From Oopsacas minuta (taxonomy: Eukaryota; Porifera; Hexactinellida; Lyssacinosida; Leucopsacidae), in assembly GCA_024704765.1 (NCBI GenBank), contig JAKMXF010000347.1, positions 1-64,000 of the forward strand: a stretch of 64,000 bases of DNA, written 5' to 3'. Shown here one piece after another: positions 52,901-64,000 of the stretch. A program made the position numbers and the translations under genes. The notes below the pieces were generated by a model. That model was not told the DNA's origin, did not search any database, and saw nothing but the letters and a program-made list of their open reading frames with translations. How positions within the stretch are numbered: position 1 is the first letter of the stretch; the number at the start of each line of letters is the position of its first letter.

Positions 52901-55900
52901 GAGATTTTTCCAAGCAATCACTATCTTCAGCAATTTCCACTCAATATTCTCACATCGGCCCAGCAAAACTAAGGACTATTCCTCATCCAATTTCAGTTTT
53001 TAATCCAAGTGAAGCAGAAGTTGATGATTTTCCCGAACATCTTTCCAAGATGGAAACAGAGCTTGCTACGGAGGTAAGCGTTTCTGGTGGTCTGCTGTTG
53101 AAACTGGCTATAGATGGTATCATGGAGATGAAGAAAGACAAACATTCTGTTCTTTCAGAAAAGTCATTATTAGATTGGTGTATGGAACACGAATTAGATA
53201 GCGATACAAAATCAATTGATGGTGAACCACTGTTAGATTCCGATGCCGAATCTCTCCCAATCTCAATCTCTCATACAGAATCAAATGCTGTCGCAACTTC
53301 TCATACAGAATCAACATTTATTGATTTTTATCAATTGAGTAGATTTCTTGAAGAAATATTTCAGTCTTGCGGAGCTAAGATGAAGGCAGAGAGACAGTTA
53401 CCATATAACATGAAGTCAGGAACTCCTAATCTAGTTGTCATTCCCTCAGAAGGAATATTCGAATTCGTTATCTCTCTTTATCTGAGTGATAATGATAAGT
53501 TGCCCTTGCCCTATTTTCATGAAATACTAATTTGTACACCTCAGACCAAACTTGAAGAGATTGAAATATTTTGGAGACGAGCTTTGATGATTCCTGCTAA
53601 ACTGAATATGTATCTATTCTGTATTCTAGGAGTAGAGAATTTACATTACGATGTAGCCGTTTCAGCTGTTTCTAGGCTGAAATTTCACCAACAACAACAG
53701 CGCATGAAGGGAACAGATAGCATCCATGATTACAAATTAGTAATAGTTTGTTCCGAAGAAAAAGAAGAATTCTCTTACATGGCGGCAGCTTTTGAGGATT
53801 GTAAAATACCAATCCTTACCCGTAGCAAGTCAGAAGACGTAAAACGATACATTCATCAGAGACTGTCTCCTGTACTCCGACGTGATATTCATCAAAGCAG
53901 AGAATCTGCTTGGGAAGTAGACAAAGAAAGGTCTAGAGTTAGACTCGTAGTGTCAGATAGTGTGGGTGCAGGTAAGTCCCTCTTTATTCAGAAATTATAT
54001 TTAGACATGTTAAGTCAGAGAGTAGTCCATGAAGATGAGATAAAACAAGCAACAATCACTGTAGCTATTCACGGGAAGCAAGCTTCGGAGGAACATCTAG
54101 CTGAACAACTACTGATTAGGAACATTTGTGGAGTGGCGCATGGAGTAATGTTCCATGTAGATATTGCTTCTACCGTTCAGTGGGGCCTAGAACCAATACT
54201 CTTTAAGTTACTTGTATTAGGTGGTATCAGCAAGAGTACAGGTGAGTTCTGGCACTGTAGACACAAAGATTACTATGTTGTCGAAATAACATTAACCTCT
54301 GATCAGAATGCTTTAGCGAAATTTTCTCAACTTTTTCCAAATGTAAAGTGTGTTCAGCCTTCTGATGCACTTGGAATCACTGCTAATATTGGAACACAGA
54401 CCATTGATTTAGATGAATTAAGAAGTGAACAATATCAGAGAGTTAATGCATATCTGAAGCGTCTTGAAACAGGTCTGAACTTAGATACTTTTGTGTTTCA
54501 ACCATCAGAAACATATGATAGAGTTGGTCACATTGACTGCTTGAATAGATCCTTAAAGTATTGTGGGATAGCCCAACCTTCTTGGTCTGAGGTACGAAAT
54601 TTCACTAGTTTTCTTAATAAACAACTCACAGATTGTGACAATTCTGATTATTGTCAATCTGGAGTAATGGGGAAAGAATGGAAAGGTTTCAAATCATTTA
54701 TTGTAAGATTCATGCTTCACATGTCTAGGGATTTTGCAACACCTTCTCTCGTGTCATATTCCGAAATAGACCCTAAAGATTTGAGCAAGTTTGAGATACA
54801 GAATAAGCGCAGGTGGGAGAATAATTCACATCCATATATATTCTTTAACCCGGATGGACATACTTTGACTTTTCTTGGGTTTCACATTTCAAAACAAGGA
54901 CATTTACTTGATTCAGATAACCCATCAATCGTAATTGAAAATAACATAATGCATCGAAATCTTTTCCAAATCCTAACTGACAACGGAGTTATGCTTCAAG
55001 AGAATTATCATAAACTAGATAAAATGCAAAAGATTTTGAAACTAGGTGGTGTTATGAATATAAGCTGGTTAGCAGATCCAGATCCTGGATATGTTTTGAC
55101 TCTCGACAATACGAGAAAGATTCTAGCCATCCTGATGCGATTCCGTTGCAACATACCAGTAGTGATTATGGGAGAGACAGGCTGTGGAAAGACACGTCTC
55201 ATTCAGTTCATGTGTTCGCTACAAGCTCTACAGACAGGAGCTACTAACATGTTAATACTGAAAGTACATGGTGGTACTACTGAGAAAGATGTAATGACTA
55301 AAGTTGAAGAAGCTGAGGTGCTAGCTATGAAGAATTTCCGTGAGCACGATATTGATACAGTATTGTTTTTTGATGAAGCTAACACTAGTCCAGCCATTGG
55401 TCTAATCAAAGAGATTATGTGTGACAGGAGAATGTACGGTAGACATATTCGTAGCGACATTAGACTACAGTTCATTGCAGCTTGTAATCCTTATCGTAGA
55501 CACACAAAGGAGATGTTGAACAAGCTGAGTACTGCTGGTCTTGGATTCTTCACCAAGGCAAGTGAGGCCACGGATAGACTGGGAGATATTCCCCTACGTG
55601 AGTTAGTATACAGGGTTATGGAGCTTCCTGCTAGTCTGCGTCCATTGGTGTGGGATTTCGGTCAACTTAGTAACCACATAGAGAAGACTTATACACGTGA
55701 GATTGTAGCAAAACACCTCCGAGATCACAACAGTCCAATACAAACACGTGGTGATACAGTAGATGTGATCAGTAATATACTTGCTGGTGCACAGTGCTAC
55801 ATGAGAGAGAGGAAGGATGAGTGCAGCTTTGTGAGTTTGCGAGATATAGAGAGAGCTATGCGAGTCATGCTTTGGTTTTTTGATGTACTTGATTATTTTC

Positions 55901-58900
55901 AACCTGATGGTACAATGTCTGAATACGAATACCAAGGGAATGCTAATTCTGACGATAATAGTAGTGATTCTGAAGTTTCTCTTCAACTTGATTCACATGA
56001 AGATGACTTTCAGAATCTTATTCACATCCATGATATCCTACCTGTTCCTATGATAGTGACAAAAAGTAATCTACAGATGAAGTCAATCAATCAGATTGAC
56101 TACATAACATACAGCCTTATTCTGTCATTAGCTGTTTGCTACAGAGCCAAACTTCAAGAAAGAGAAGAATTTGATATTCAAATTGTAGGGCTTTTTCAGC
56201 ATCCTCTTACGCCAATCAATGATCACTTGATTATACATGAAGAGGTTGACAGATGTCAAAAGCTGATACTAAATGAGATGACTGTAGGAGCTAATATCGC
56301 TAAGAATAATGCTCTAAAAGAGAATGTATTTATGATGTTTGTGTGTATTGAACTTAAGATTCCACTTTTCGTCATTGGTAAGCCAGGTAGCTCCAAATCT
56401 CTTGCAAAATCTATCATTTCCAATTCAATGCAAGGTAGGCGGTGTCCAGACGGAAGTATTCTACAGAACTTCAAACAAATCCAGATTATGTCATATCAGT
56501 GCAGTCAGCTGTCTACTGCAGAGGGAATAATTGGAGTGTTCAAGAGTTGTAAGAACTTGCAACGCAAGACAGGAAGTAACAAGTTTGCCGCATGTGTTGT
56601 CCTGGATGAAGTAGGTTTAGCAGAAGATTCACCACTTCTTCCTCTTAAAGTACTTCATCCTCTCCTTGAAGATAACGATTATGGGTCTGTAGAAATAGAA
56701 AAAATGCCTGAACCAGACGAGCTTATGACAAAAGAAATCCATATCCCAGTGTGTGAGGAAGAAAAGCTGAGGAATATCGAGTTTGATGACATGAAGGATC
56801 GTGTAGCATTTATAGGTATTTCTAACTGGTCTCTTGATCCGGCTAAGATGAATAGAGGAATTATGGTAGCAAGAGGAGATCCTGATGTAGAAGAATTAAA
56901 TGCCAGTGCTAGAGGAATATGTGAATCTAAGAATAACAAAGAATCAATACACAACAATATTGACAAGAAAATCCCTGAACTTGCTAAAGCTTACCACCAT
57001 CTTACTACTGGTGCTGTCAGTACTATAGATGGTAAGAGACGAGATTATTACGGATTGAGAGACTTTTACAGTCTAATAAAAATGCTCGTGTTTATCTGTA
57101 ATGAAACTGACTCTCATTTAAATCGGGCAATATTGGAGCATGCGGTCAAACGAAACTTTGGAGGAGTTTCAGATGTAAACCCAGTTACTGTATTTGATGA
57201 TAAAGTGAAATTACCAAGAGATGATAAAAAAGGTCCAGATTCTTCTCCACTTGGGTTGATCAGAGCAAACCTGACTAATCTTTCTCGCTCTTACCACGGT
57301 GAAACTCGTTACTTACTACTACTCACTGAGAACTATGCTGCTCTTAACATCTTGTTACGTTCACCAGACATGTGGCCGAAACAGCAAGACATTAGAAATA
57401 TCCGTGTCATATTTGGATCTAGCTTTCCATGTGACCAGGAGTACTCTGCAGTTTGTCTTAACATCAATAGGATAAAGGTGTGCATGGAATCTGGTAAAAC
57501 TATTATTTTGTTGAATCTTGAGAACCTCTATGAATCTCTGTATGATGCTCTGAATCAGTACTACATGGAATTGAATAATCAAAGATATGTAGATCTGGGA
57601 TTAGGTACCCATCGAATGAAGTGTCGTGTTCACAACGAATTCAAACTAATTGTAGTTGCAGACACAAAGACTGTACAGGAGAGATTCCCTACTCCTCTAA
57701 TCAATAGACTTGAGAAACATTTCCTAACAATGTCTACGGTTCTGTGTGAAACCGGTGTATTTATATCAAGCGATTTGACTGAATGGGCTAGGAAATTTTC
57801 TGCCCTCGATAAGGATCATTCCATTGGATTTCAAAGGAGTGTGGGAGACTGTTTTATTGGTTATCATAATGACACTCCTTCTTCTATTGTATTTCACGTG
57901 ATGAAAGAGATGTATCAAGATGATACAACCTTTGATTCAGATATTGATAGGAATGCAGTATTCGAAAGAAGTCAAACTTTATTATTAAGGATGGCTACTA
58001 CAGATGCTGTAATACGTGTAAAGAACAGTTCCTTAGTTTATCAGTCTAGCCAGATTATTACAGCATATTTCAAGTTACATTTAAGTAGTCTTGAAGAATA
58101 CCTAAGGCATGTATTAGCTAGTATTTCTATAGATATAACAGGAGCACATCTTACACTCGCTACAACTCATTCAAGACTCCTGACAGAGAGAGATGTAGAT
58201 CAGTTGAAACTACGTCTCTCCACAGATTCAGATACAGATACAATTGAAATAACTAGTCTCTCTCTACAACAGTTCCAGACAGAGCAGCAATACTCCCGTG
58301 AGATTCAGAAGTTCTTGAGAGGGGAAACAGAGATTGAAACAAAGGAAGGTATACACAAAAAGATATTGCTTGTTCAGTGTGAGAGAGGGGCAGACAATGC
58401 TAAACTGATTGCTTGTGCTCGTCATAAGGCAGTAGATGAATTGAAGGATTGGAGAGAAGAGAAGGGAGAATATAAGTTTGAAGTGTTTTTGGTATTCTTG
58501 ATTCAGCTGAGTAGGGAAGCACATGGGAGTAAGTTTATCAGTTTTTGTGGAGGAGACTGGAACATAGTACACATTGATGATATCCGTTCTCTCGACTATA
58601 CAGAGCTACCTCCTATCTCTGATCTGATTGAGAAGCAGATTTATCAACTGTTTGAGGGATATGAAACGGTTAGTTTACCCTATATTATTAAATCTCAATT
58701 GTTGTCTGTTACACTGTTTGTCCGTTGTCAAGGAAAGGATTTACGGTATGCAATGTATATATCGTGTTTATCAAGGGAGTAAATAGAATTCAATAAAACT
58801 TCACAAAATATATCGAACATGCTGAATCCGATTTCCCACTTTTGGATTAATCATGTGTTGTTTGTATTAATATAAGTAAACCAATTAGCCAAATTTCTAA

Positions 58901-61900
58901 ATATACATACAGGCTTGCTCTAAACGGCTACCCAGGGGTAACTACGTACGCTGAACCAGAATTTCGCATTTTAAGTTTCTGATATGTAAATTTATTGTTG
59001 TTTTTATGAATATAAAGTAAACAAATTGTTAAAAATTAATTTATTAATTCTATTTTGCTGCTCGTGTATATGAATTTCTTATTCGCTTGCTGAGTCGGAA
59101 TAAATGTAACCAAATGATGACATAATCAGTGAATGGTTTCATTTATAGAAATTGATATACATAGTTATTTGATTCAGCAATCAAACCTTAATTAACTTTA
59201 TCATTATTTATGGTTGCTGAAGTAAAATATGTAGGAATGTCTCTAATATTCGATCAACAAATGATGCAAATCCACTCATTGCTCACATCATCCTATCAAC
59301 ACATTCCTTTTTGCCACGGGTCACATTCATCGCACAGAATCCATTCCATTTTAGTCCATCACACTCCTATCCCGACCAGCAGAAAATAGCCCTAACTGAT
59401 ACCCAGGAACATACGAGGGTGATTGATATGTTATAGGCCTGATATAGAAGCACTTATGTGTTTCTATGTTAGGCCAAGAATCTATCAAAAGGACAACCAA
59501 ACAGCTACTTAGGTAGCTTGTTAGTTGATGCTGTAGAGAGTGTATGTTTGTTGATTGGCCGGAATCCGCAAATGGTGAAGTACATACCTTTCGTTTTCGT
59601 AGCCCTGCAAAACCCTAAATATAATTTATTACAGCTAGGGTGGATTCCATTGTATCAAGTCATAATTAGAAGTTAAGTTTTAGCGAAAAAGGTATTGACT
59701 TAGATAATAATTGTGATGAGGAATGTTCTCTCCATTAGCGATTGCGTTTTGTATCTGTCGCTTTGTTTAGTCCACTATAATAGGGGGTTAAAGGGGCCGT
59801 CAATTTGGAGAATAATGGATACCACGAGGCGCAATGCGTCGAGTTCTTCACGAAGCGACGAGCCAAAGGCTCGTATAGTATAAAACTACCTAAGTGGATA
59901 TTCCATTTCTTGGTGCAGGCTAAATCCATCATATATGATGCAACTTGTTTCATGCAACAAGGCATACACTGGACTACGCAACAATGCTGCATGAGGAATA
60001 AATTTTTCATGCAGCATAGGTGTATGCAACTCTCAACATACATAATGCAGCTTGGTTGTACACAACTATTTTCCCATCAAGTTTCCCGAACAAATTTGTA
60101 TCAATTTTGTTGCATCTTGTATGATTGGCTTTAAAACTATGTATTCCTTCAATAGGGATTAGAAACATCTCATTCTATGTCTCAGAAAAAGAAATTGAGT
60201 GCCTGCATTCAATCTGCAGCTTCGAAGTTAGACGATAATGATGGAAGTGAAGATCGTATCTTTGATCGAATACGAGATTTCGCCCTCCTTTTGACAGATG
60301 ACAAATATTATGGTAAGATTGGAATGATTCTATTTACGTATACTTTATTTTGTCTACTACCTACCATATTTTTATTATTATTATTATTATTATTATTCTG
60401 TTCTTAGTTAATGACTTCATCAAAACATTATCTCAAAGATTGACTAATCTGTTGAGAGAACAGGCTAATTCTTCAATTGATACTAATACAGACTGGTTAC
60501 TACAGACAGCTAATTGTGGAGAAGACATACGATCATCTGGGACATTCCGTAAAGCTGTAAATCTCCATATTAACAGTACTATTACTCCTCTAATAGCAGA
60601 GCTGATTGCTTGTATAGATAGAAATGGAAATCTAGAGCTAGCTCTCTATAATGAAGAAGTACCAGAATGTATGTTCAATCTCTGGCATGATATATTCAGA
60701 GATGAGCGTCTGCTTGTGTTACAATACAAAGACACAATCTCTCCAAACACACTATTACCTAGAAGGAGAGTTCCTGTATTAAGTGATGGAGCTGGTGGAG
60801 AGTACTTTAAAGCTCATTTTCCTTTCTCTTGGTTGATTAATCAGTTTACGTCCCAAATGTTATCAAAAACTAGGAAACTAGCAGGTAAGACTTTTGACTT
60901 ATGGCAAGAACTTGGCTTAACCCATGAACTTGGTCATAAACTTTTAGTTTTGGTAAATCATGGTATGGAATTTTCAGTTCTGTGTTATTTCTATGACATG
61001 AACGGTTAAACATGGCTTGAACCTATTAAGTTTGTGTCATGAACATGGCATGAACTTTGTGGACACATAATCTGGCAACACTGAATGTTGTATACAACAA
61101 ATTTGCCCTCAAAATTGCATGTACAAAGTTACATCATATATGGTGGACTTTACGAGAAAATGCTTCATACCGTAGTCTGGGGCTACTTTAGCCCAAATAT
61201 CAAAGTTTCAAAGCAACTAGATTAGATTCAGTATTATACTTGAGTATGACTTGCCAAATTTTTAACGAATTTTCAAATATCGGTGGACAATTTCGAATAC
61301 AAATACAATATCTATTCGATACGTAAGGAAATTTCAATATTTGGGCTAAAGCAAACCCAGTGGGCCAAAGTAGCCCCAGTTTACGGTATATTTTTCAGAA
61401 AGACATGTGTTATCTGTGTATTTATTGTGTAGATGGTAGTGGTGGTTGTCTATGGCAGCATTTCGAGGCTACTTTTTATAAAACTCCTTTGGGCGAGAAA
61501 ATTCTTCACAATTTGATGACTAATGAAACTGATCCTCAATTTGTTCTTTTCTATTTGAGAGATTTTATTTATATGAAAATATTTCCACTAAATCAAGATC
61601 AGTATGAGGTATATTAGAATAACCTGACTCACTCATTCATATATTGCAGCGGTTCCCAACTAACCTGGGGTCCTTGGAGCCTTGGTGATCCACGGACGAC
61701 AGCAGGGGTCCACAGGATCTATTGCAGTCTATGGGAGGCGGTTCACAGAATGTGTTAAAATTAGTATAGGGGGTCCACTGGTGAAAATGGTTTGGACCGG
61801 CTGTATTAAAGAGTAATACTTATGTTCTTATTTTATAGATATACGAATATGTCCTGTTATATTATATTCAAAATATCTCTTCACAAATTAAAAGTGAAGA

Positions 61901-63684
61901 AGGAGAAACAGTTTCTAGCAAAGACAAACCTTCTATTCCAAGCATACACTGTGCTTACGAAGACTCTAAGCAGTTATTAGAATTCTTACAGAAAGCATTT
62001 GCTTTGGAAAAAGTTTTAGAAAAGAAATTTATTAAAGTGATTTCAGAAATGGAGAAGAATGTCGATAAGAGATTGAAATATTTAGAACTAGTTTTATTAG
62101 AAGAGATAATCACATTATGTTCCCATAAGAAGGAAAGAACAGCTGGAGAGGAATTAGCTGAGAAATATGTGTGTGAGATTAAGCAGTGGCAACCTTTAAT
62201 GGAGAGAGGATTGAGTATTAATCCAACTGATGAATTCGGTGATGAGCTCCAATTGACTATAAGGTAGTTGTATACATAATTAACCAGATTAGATGAATCT
62301 GTATACATTTTATGTCTGTCTATTATTCCATGTATTAGGAGCGGAGCAAACTAAACACTATTACTTTAAGTTTAGCAATAAGCACGTTTTGTTGAATTTA
62401 TTTTCGAACCTTTTGGTCTCAAAAATAGACATTCCTCGAAACACAATATACATATCATCAAGATGAAATCTTCGAACGGTCTAATTGGTTCCACGCCGAG
62501 GGCGAATTAACAATATTAGCCATATTTCTCATCTTTTCTTTACAAAACCTGCATCTTATTGTTGGCAATCTGAACGCTAAACATAAACAATTTGGTTATG
62601 TGCTCACCTCAGAGTGCCAACAATTGATTATTCTATTCTTTAGAAATAAATGGAATCGCATCCTGGCAGTTCAATTATTCATTTCTCACTGTACTCTCAA
62701 AGTTGGATTCAATGTAACAGAATCTAGTATTAACAGATTATTTATGGTACTGTCATATAGCTGTAATAGATTTTTGAGGATACATTATTGTTCGATAATT
62801 ATTTCTGTAATCTTTACTAGATCCTTGAAGAATGTCCAGATTTCACTTCAGCAAAAGTCATTAACAGTGTAATTAAGATTTTATCAAATTGTTTGAAGAA
62901 AATGAGCAAAGCAATAGGGTAAGAATATTTGGATTATTATTCTATTCTCTGTTTACAAAATAATATTGAAATATCTTCACAACAGAGCTCCTGCACTCAA
63001 CAGACAAAGGTTCAAAGAGCAAGCCACTAGATTCTTCATTTGTATTCTAACCGATCTAACATTCAAATATTTAAAGATTGGAGATAGAAATGAAGATCTG
63101 ATATGTCTGTTAATGGGGTTTGTGACTTTAGACGAGGAGAGTATCAGTCAACTGGTTTCTGACCAAGAAAATATGAATATTTTTAAAAAAGATGGACTTG
63201 ATCCTTCTCCAGCTTTCAGAACTTTATTATTACAGCTATTAATCAGACATAGGTACGTATATACATTTCCTATATTGCAACTAGTGTTATACTTATTTGA
63301 AACTCAAAAATTGCACTAGTACCTATATAGAATGAATTATATAGGCGCAATGAGAGTCATTTTGATTGTGCACCGCGCCGTCGGCTCACCTTGATATTCG
63401 TGCGCCCACCCAGATTCTGCTCCACCATGATTAAAAAGTATATGGCGGGTGGACACGAGGTTATCTCCGCCCACCCTGACTCGGGAGCCTAGTTGTGCCA
63501 CTGACTTAAATTGCTCACTCGAAAATGTATATTTCTGTTCTCTGATTTATAACACTATTTTACTATCTTTAGGCCAGATGTATTTAGAGAAAATATTTCT
63601 GCATATTTGAGGAATACTGTATATAAATATCAGAATCATTTGATGCAGAAAGACTTGTATCTATTGATAGTTCAATCTATTGAG
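46915..63684 (+). CDS. RNF213: RNF213-like giant AAA+ E3 shell protein lacking the RING finger (3' partial, 9 exons visible)
   Basis: This is a homologue of the dynein-like AAA+ ubiquitin ligase RNF213, cytosolic and linked to lipid droplets and antimicrobial defence in vertebrates. The exons are 46915-58668, 60156-60312, 60408-60884, 61433-61608, 61839-62263, 62644-62746, 62821-62918, 62986-63252 and 63573-63684. All phases agree, giving 4523 residues so far. The N-terminus has a zinc-ribbon-like CPDIQC...CPFC, a repeat array (about 124-562) and a CBM20-like segment (about 630-740). Walker A motifs are SVGAGKS (about 2349-2355), GETGCGKT (2753-2760) and GKPGSSKS (3155-3162). Walker B motifs are LFFDEAN (about 2817-2823) and VVLDEVG (about 3228-3234). 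The E3 shell is conserved on both sides of the RING site, but the RING itself is missing. The start is the ATG at 46915; the frame opens nine bases earlier at a TTG. The C-terminus, including any RZ finger, lies beyond the window. Confidence 0.9.
47284..48600 (+). repeat. Coding tandem repeat array in the RNF213-like gene
   Basis: Two in-frame units alternate. The long unit has 26 residues (such as GRASDIENAHTSETGASK plus LIQQSDNQ). The short unit has 15 residues (GGTDASKPIQQSDNQ or GGTDASKPILQSDNQ). I count about nine full long units, one partial long unit and thirteen short ones, mostly in a long-short-short or long-short order. Nucleotide copies are nearly identical, so expansion is recent and copy number is likely variable. 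Short-read assembly may have changed the count. Confidence 0.95.
58717..59045 (+). repeat. R1 repeat in RNF213 intron 1
   Basis: It starts with GTTGTCAAGGAAAGGATTTA, as at 10640-11090. Two units follow, with ATGCTGAATCCGATTT and AATATAAAGTAAACAAATTG. The long exon frame runs into it and meets a stop at 58782. Confidence 0.8.
59785..59880 (+). repeat. R1 GC-rich tail
   Basis: GGGGCCGTCAATTTGGAGAA, then GCGTCGAGTTC and the perfect hairpin ACGAGCCAAAGGCTCGT (59858-59874), match the tail of the copy at 10640-11090. It is separated from the R1 body by about 740 bases of unrelated DNA. Confidence 0.75.
59925..60127. repeat. Long imperfect hairpin before RNF213 exon 2
   Basis: The inner stem is ATGCTGCATGA/TCATGCAGCAT with a 12-base loop at about 59989-60022. 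The middle stem is GCATACAC/GTGTATGC and the outer stem GATGCAAC/GTTGCATC. The words TGCAAC and GCAGC recur. It ends about 30 bases before the splice acceptor at 60155. It may be a MITE. Confidence 0.55.
60371..60398. repeat. (TTA)n microsatellite serving as a polypyrimidine-like tract
   Basis: A run of TTA triplets lies directly before the AG at 60406-60407 that starts RNF213 exon 3, in a 95-bp intron. Confidence 0.8.
61169..61387. mobile_element. MITE with TIR around ACCGTAGTCTGGGGCTACTT
   Basis: The left end ACCGTAGTCTGGGGCTACTT, followed by TAGCCCAAATAT, is inverted at the right end (GCCAAAGTAGCCCCAGTTTA then CGGT). TA flanks both ends. It fills much of the RNF213 intron 60885-61432. A relic of the same family lies near 4845-4900. 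Confidence 0.75.
61647..61803. mobile_element. hAT-type MITE, degenerate
   Basis: It starts CAGCGGTTCCCAACTAACCT and ends GGTTTGGACCGGCTG, roughly inverted. It resembles the 83-bp element at 21843 and the end at 27845 (shared GACAGCAGGGG word). It lies in RNF213 intron 61609-61838. Confidence 0.55.
62821..63252 (+). CDS. RNF213-like exons 7 and 8: the site where the RING finger is missing
   Basis: Exon 62821-62918 encodes ILEECPDFTSAKVINSVIKI and ends at KKMSKAIG. Exon 62986-63252 starts APALNRQRFKEQATRFFICI. These align to the two segments that flank the RING in vertebrate RNF213 (helix ending in x-L-S-R-F-G, and the helix with H-A-R-F-R-Q-M-C-N-S-F-F). The join is phase 2, and the intron is only 67 bp. 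No C-x-x-C...C-x-H series appears in either exon or in the intron in any frame I checked. Confidence 0.8.
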
Positions 63685-64000
63685 GTATCTTGAATTACTT
63701 ACATGTATATCTTCATTTGGAGAATTATCAATTCTACTCTCTTCTAAATAATAGCGCGCTTAGCTTGTTTGCGCTGCGTGGCTTGTGAACACTTGTATTT
63801 CTATGGAACTCGGCACTTTGTGCCTCCAATATTTATTAACAACAAATATTTAAATATCCACCTGCGCTTGCTAGGTCGCTGCAAGAAGGAATATACACAG
63901 TATTTTTTGGAAATTATAATTTTATTATCCATGATCCATCCGAATTCCATTTGATGGCATTTTGTGGTAATCCTGGAGCTGCTACGTGACTTTAGGTTAG
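63685..64000. other. Start of the next RNF213 intron, repeat tail
   Basis: After the donor at 63685 there is no exon that I can place. The mini-hairpin GGCACTTTGTGCC (63812-63824) and CGCTTGCTAGGTCGCTGC (about 63865) belong to the GC-rich tail class also seen at 45330 and in R1. Confidence 0.5.

Noticed and set aside
58669-58782. Reading the stop at 58782 as the true end of the RNF213-like protein
   Set aside because: The last 38 codons run into an R1 repeat, and a phase-0 donor at 58668 joins exactly to exons that continue the family alignment.
59735-60134. Open frames on both strands near 60 kb (Cys/Met-rich)
   Set aside because: They are produced by the TGCAAC-rich hairpin and the R1 tail, and lie in an intron.
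63755-63890. Possible tRNA or SINE because of GC-rich stems
   Set aside because: No cloverleaf, A/B box pair or CCA-side acceptor could be assembled. The words match the R1-type tail instead.

Overview
This window is nuclear DNA from an invertebrate animal. It is strongly AT-rich, its genes carry GT-AG introns, and coding blocks are separated by kilobases of decayed DNA transposons. The readable genes (A-family repair polymerase, FES/FER tyrosine kinase, PRPS-associated protein, UTP3/SAS10, NDUFB3-like protein, RNF213-like giant ATPase) are animal or opisthokont families. I cannot fix the phylum from sequence alone. An early-branching, intron-poor lineage such as a sponge would fit, but that is a guess. 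One N and an exact 19-nt Tn5 mosaic end show this is a short-read assembly with a local defect near 36.9 kb.

Layout. From the left edge to 23.8 kb runs one plus-strand gene for a POLN/POLQ-type DNA polymerase: eight in-frame exons, start beyond the window. Its 15.3-kb intron (4729-20028) holds three intronless genes: an SLC2-like sugar transporter (+), a secreted protein of unknown family (-) and a FES/FER tyrosine kinase (-). From 23.8 to 37.7 kb the DNA is mostly transposon debris (Helitron, P/THAP9-like and MULE-like transposase remnants, and a Cys-rich broken ORF chain). Scattered in it are an F-box gene, a small ORF and a compact three-exon coiled-coil gene. From 37.7 to 41.5 kb lie two minus-strand housekeeping genes in tandem, PRPSAP and UTP3. 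From 41.6 to 46.9 kb is repeat DNA with an NDUFB3-like gene inside a unit bounded by hAT-like termini. From 46.9 kb to the right edge is an RNF213-like gene: one 11.75-kb exon followed by eight short exons, open at the right edge.

The genes do not form a pathway, so gene order says little about function. The most notable observation is in the RNF213 homologue. The spliced reading frame keeps both flanks of the E3 shell, but the RING finger between them is absent, and the only intron there is 67 bp, too small to hide one. The same protein has a young coding tandem array near its N-terminus.

Repeats explain most of the rest: pogo-, Tc1-, hAT- and P-type MITEs, a composite family of about 140-bp units with GC-rich hairpin tails, long inverted repeats around two small genes, and several microsatellites. 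I found no convincing tRNA, rRNA, CRISPR array or bacterial-type operon.
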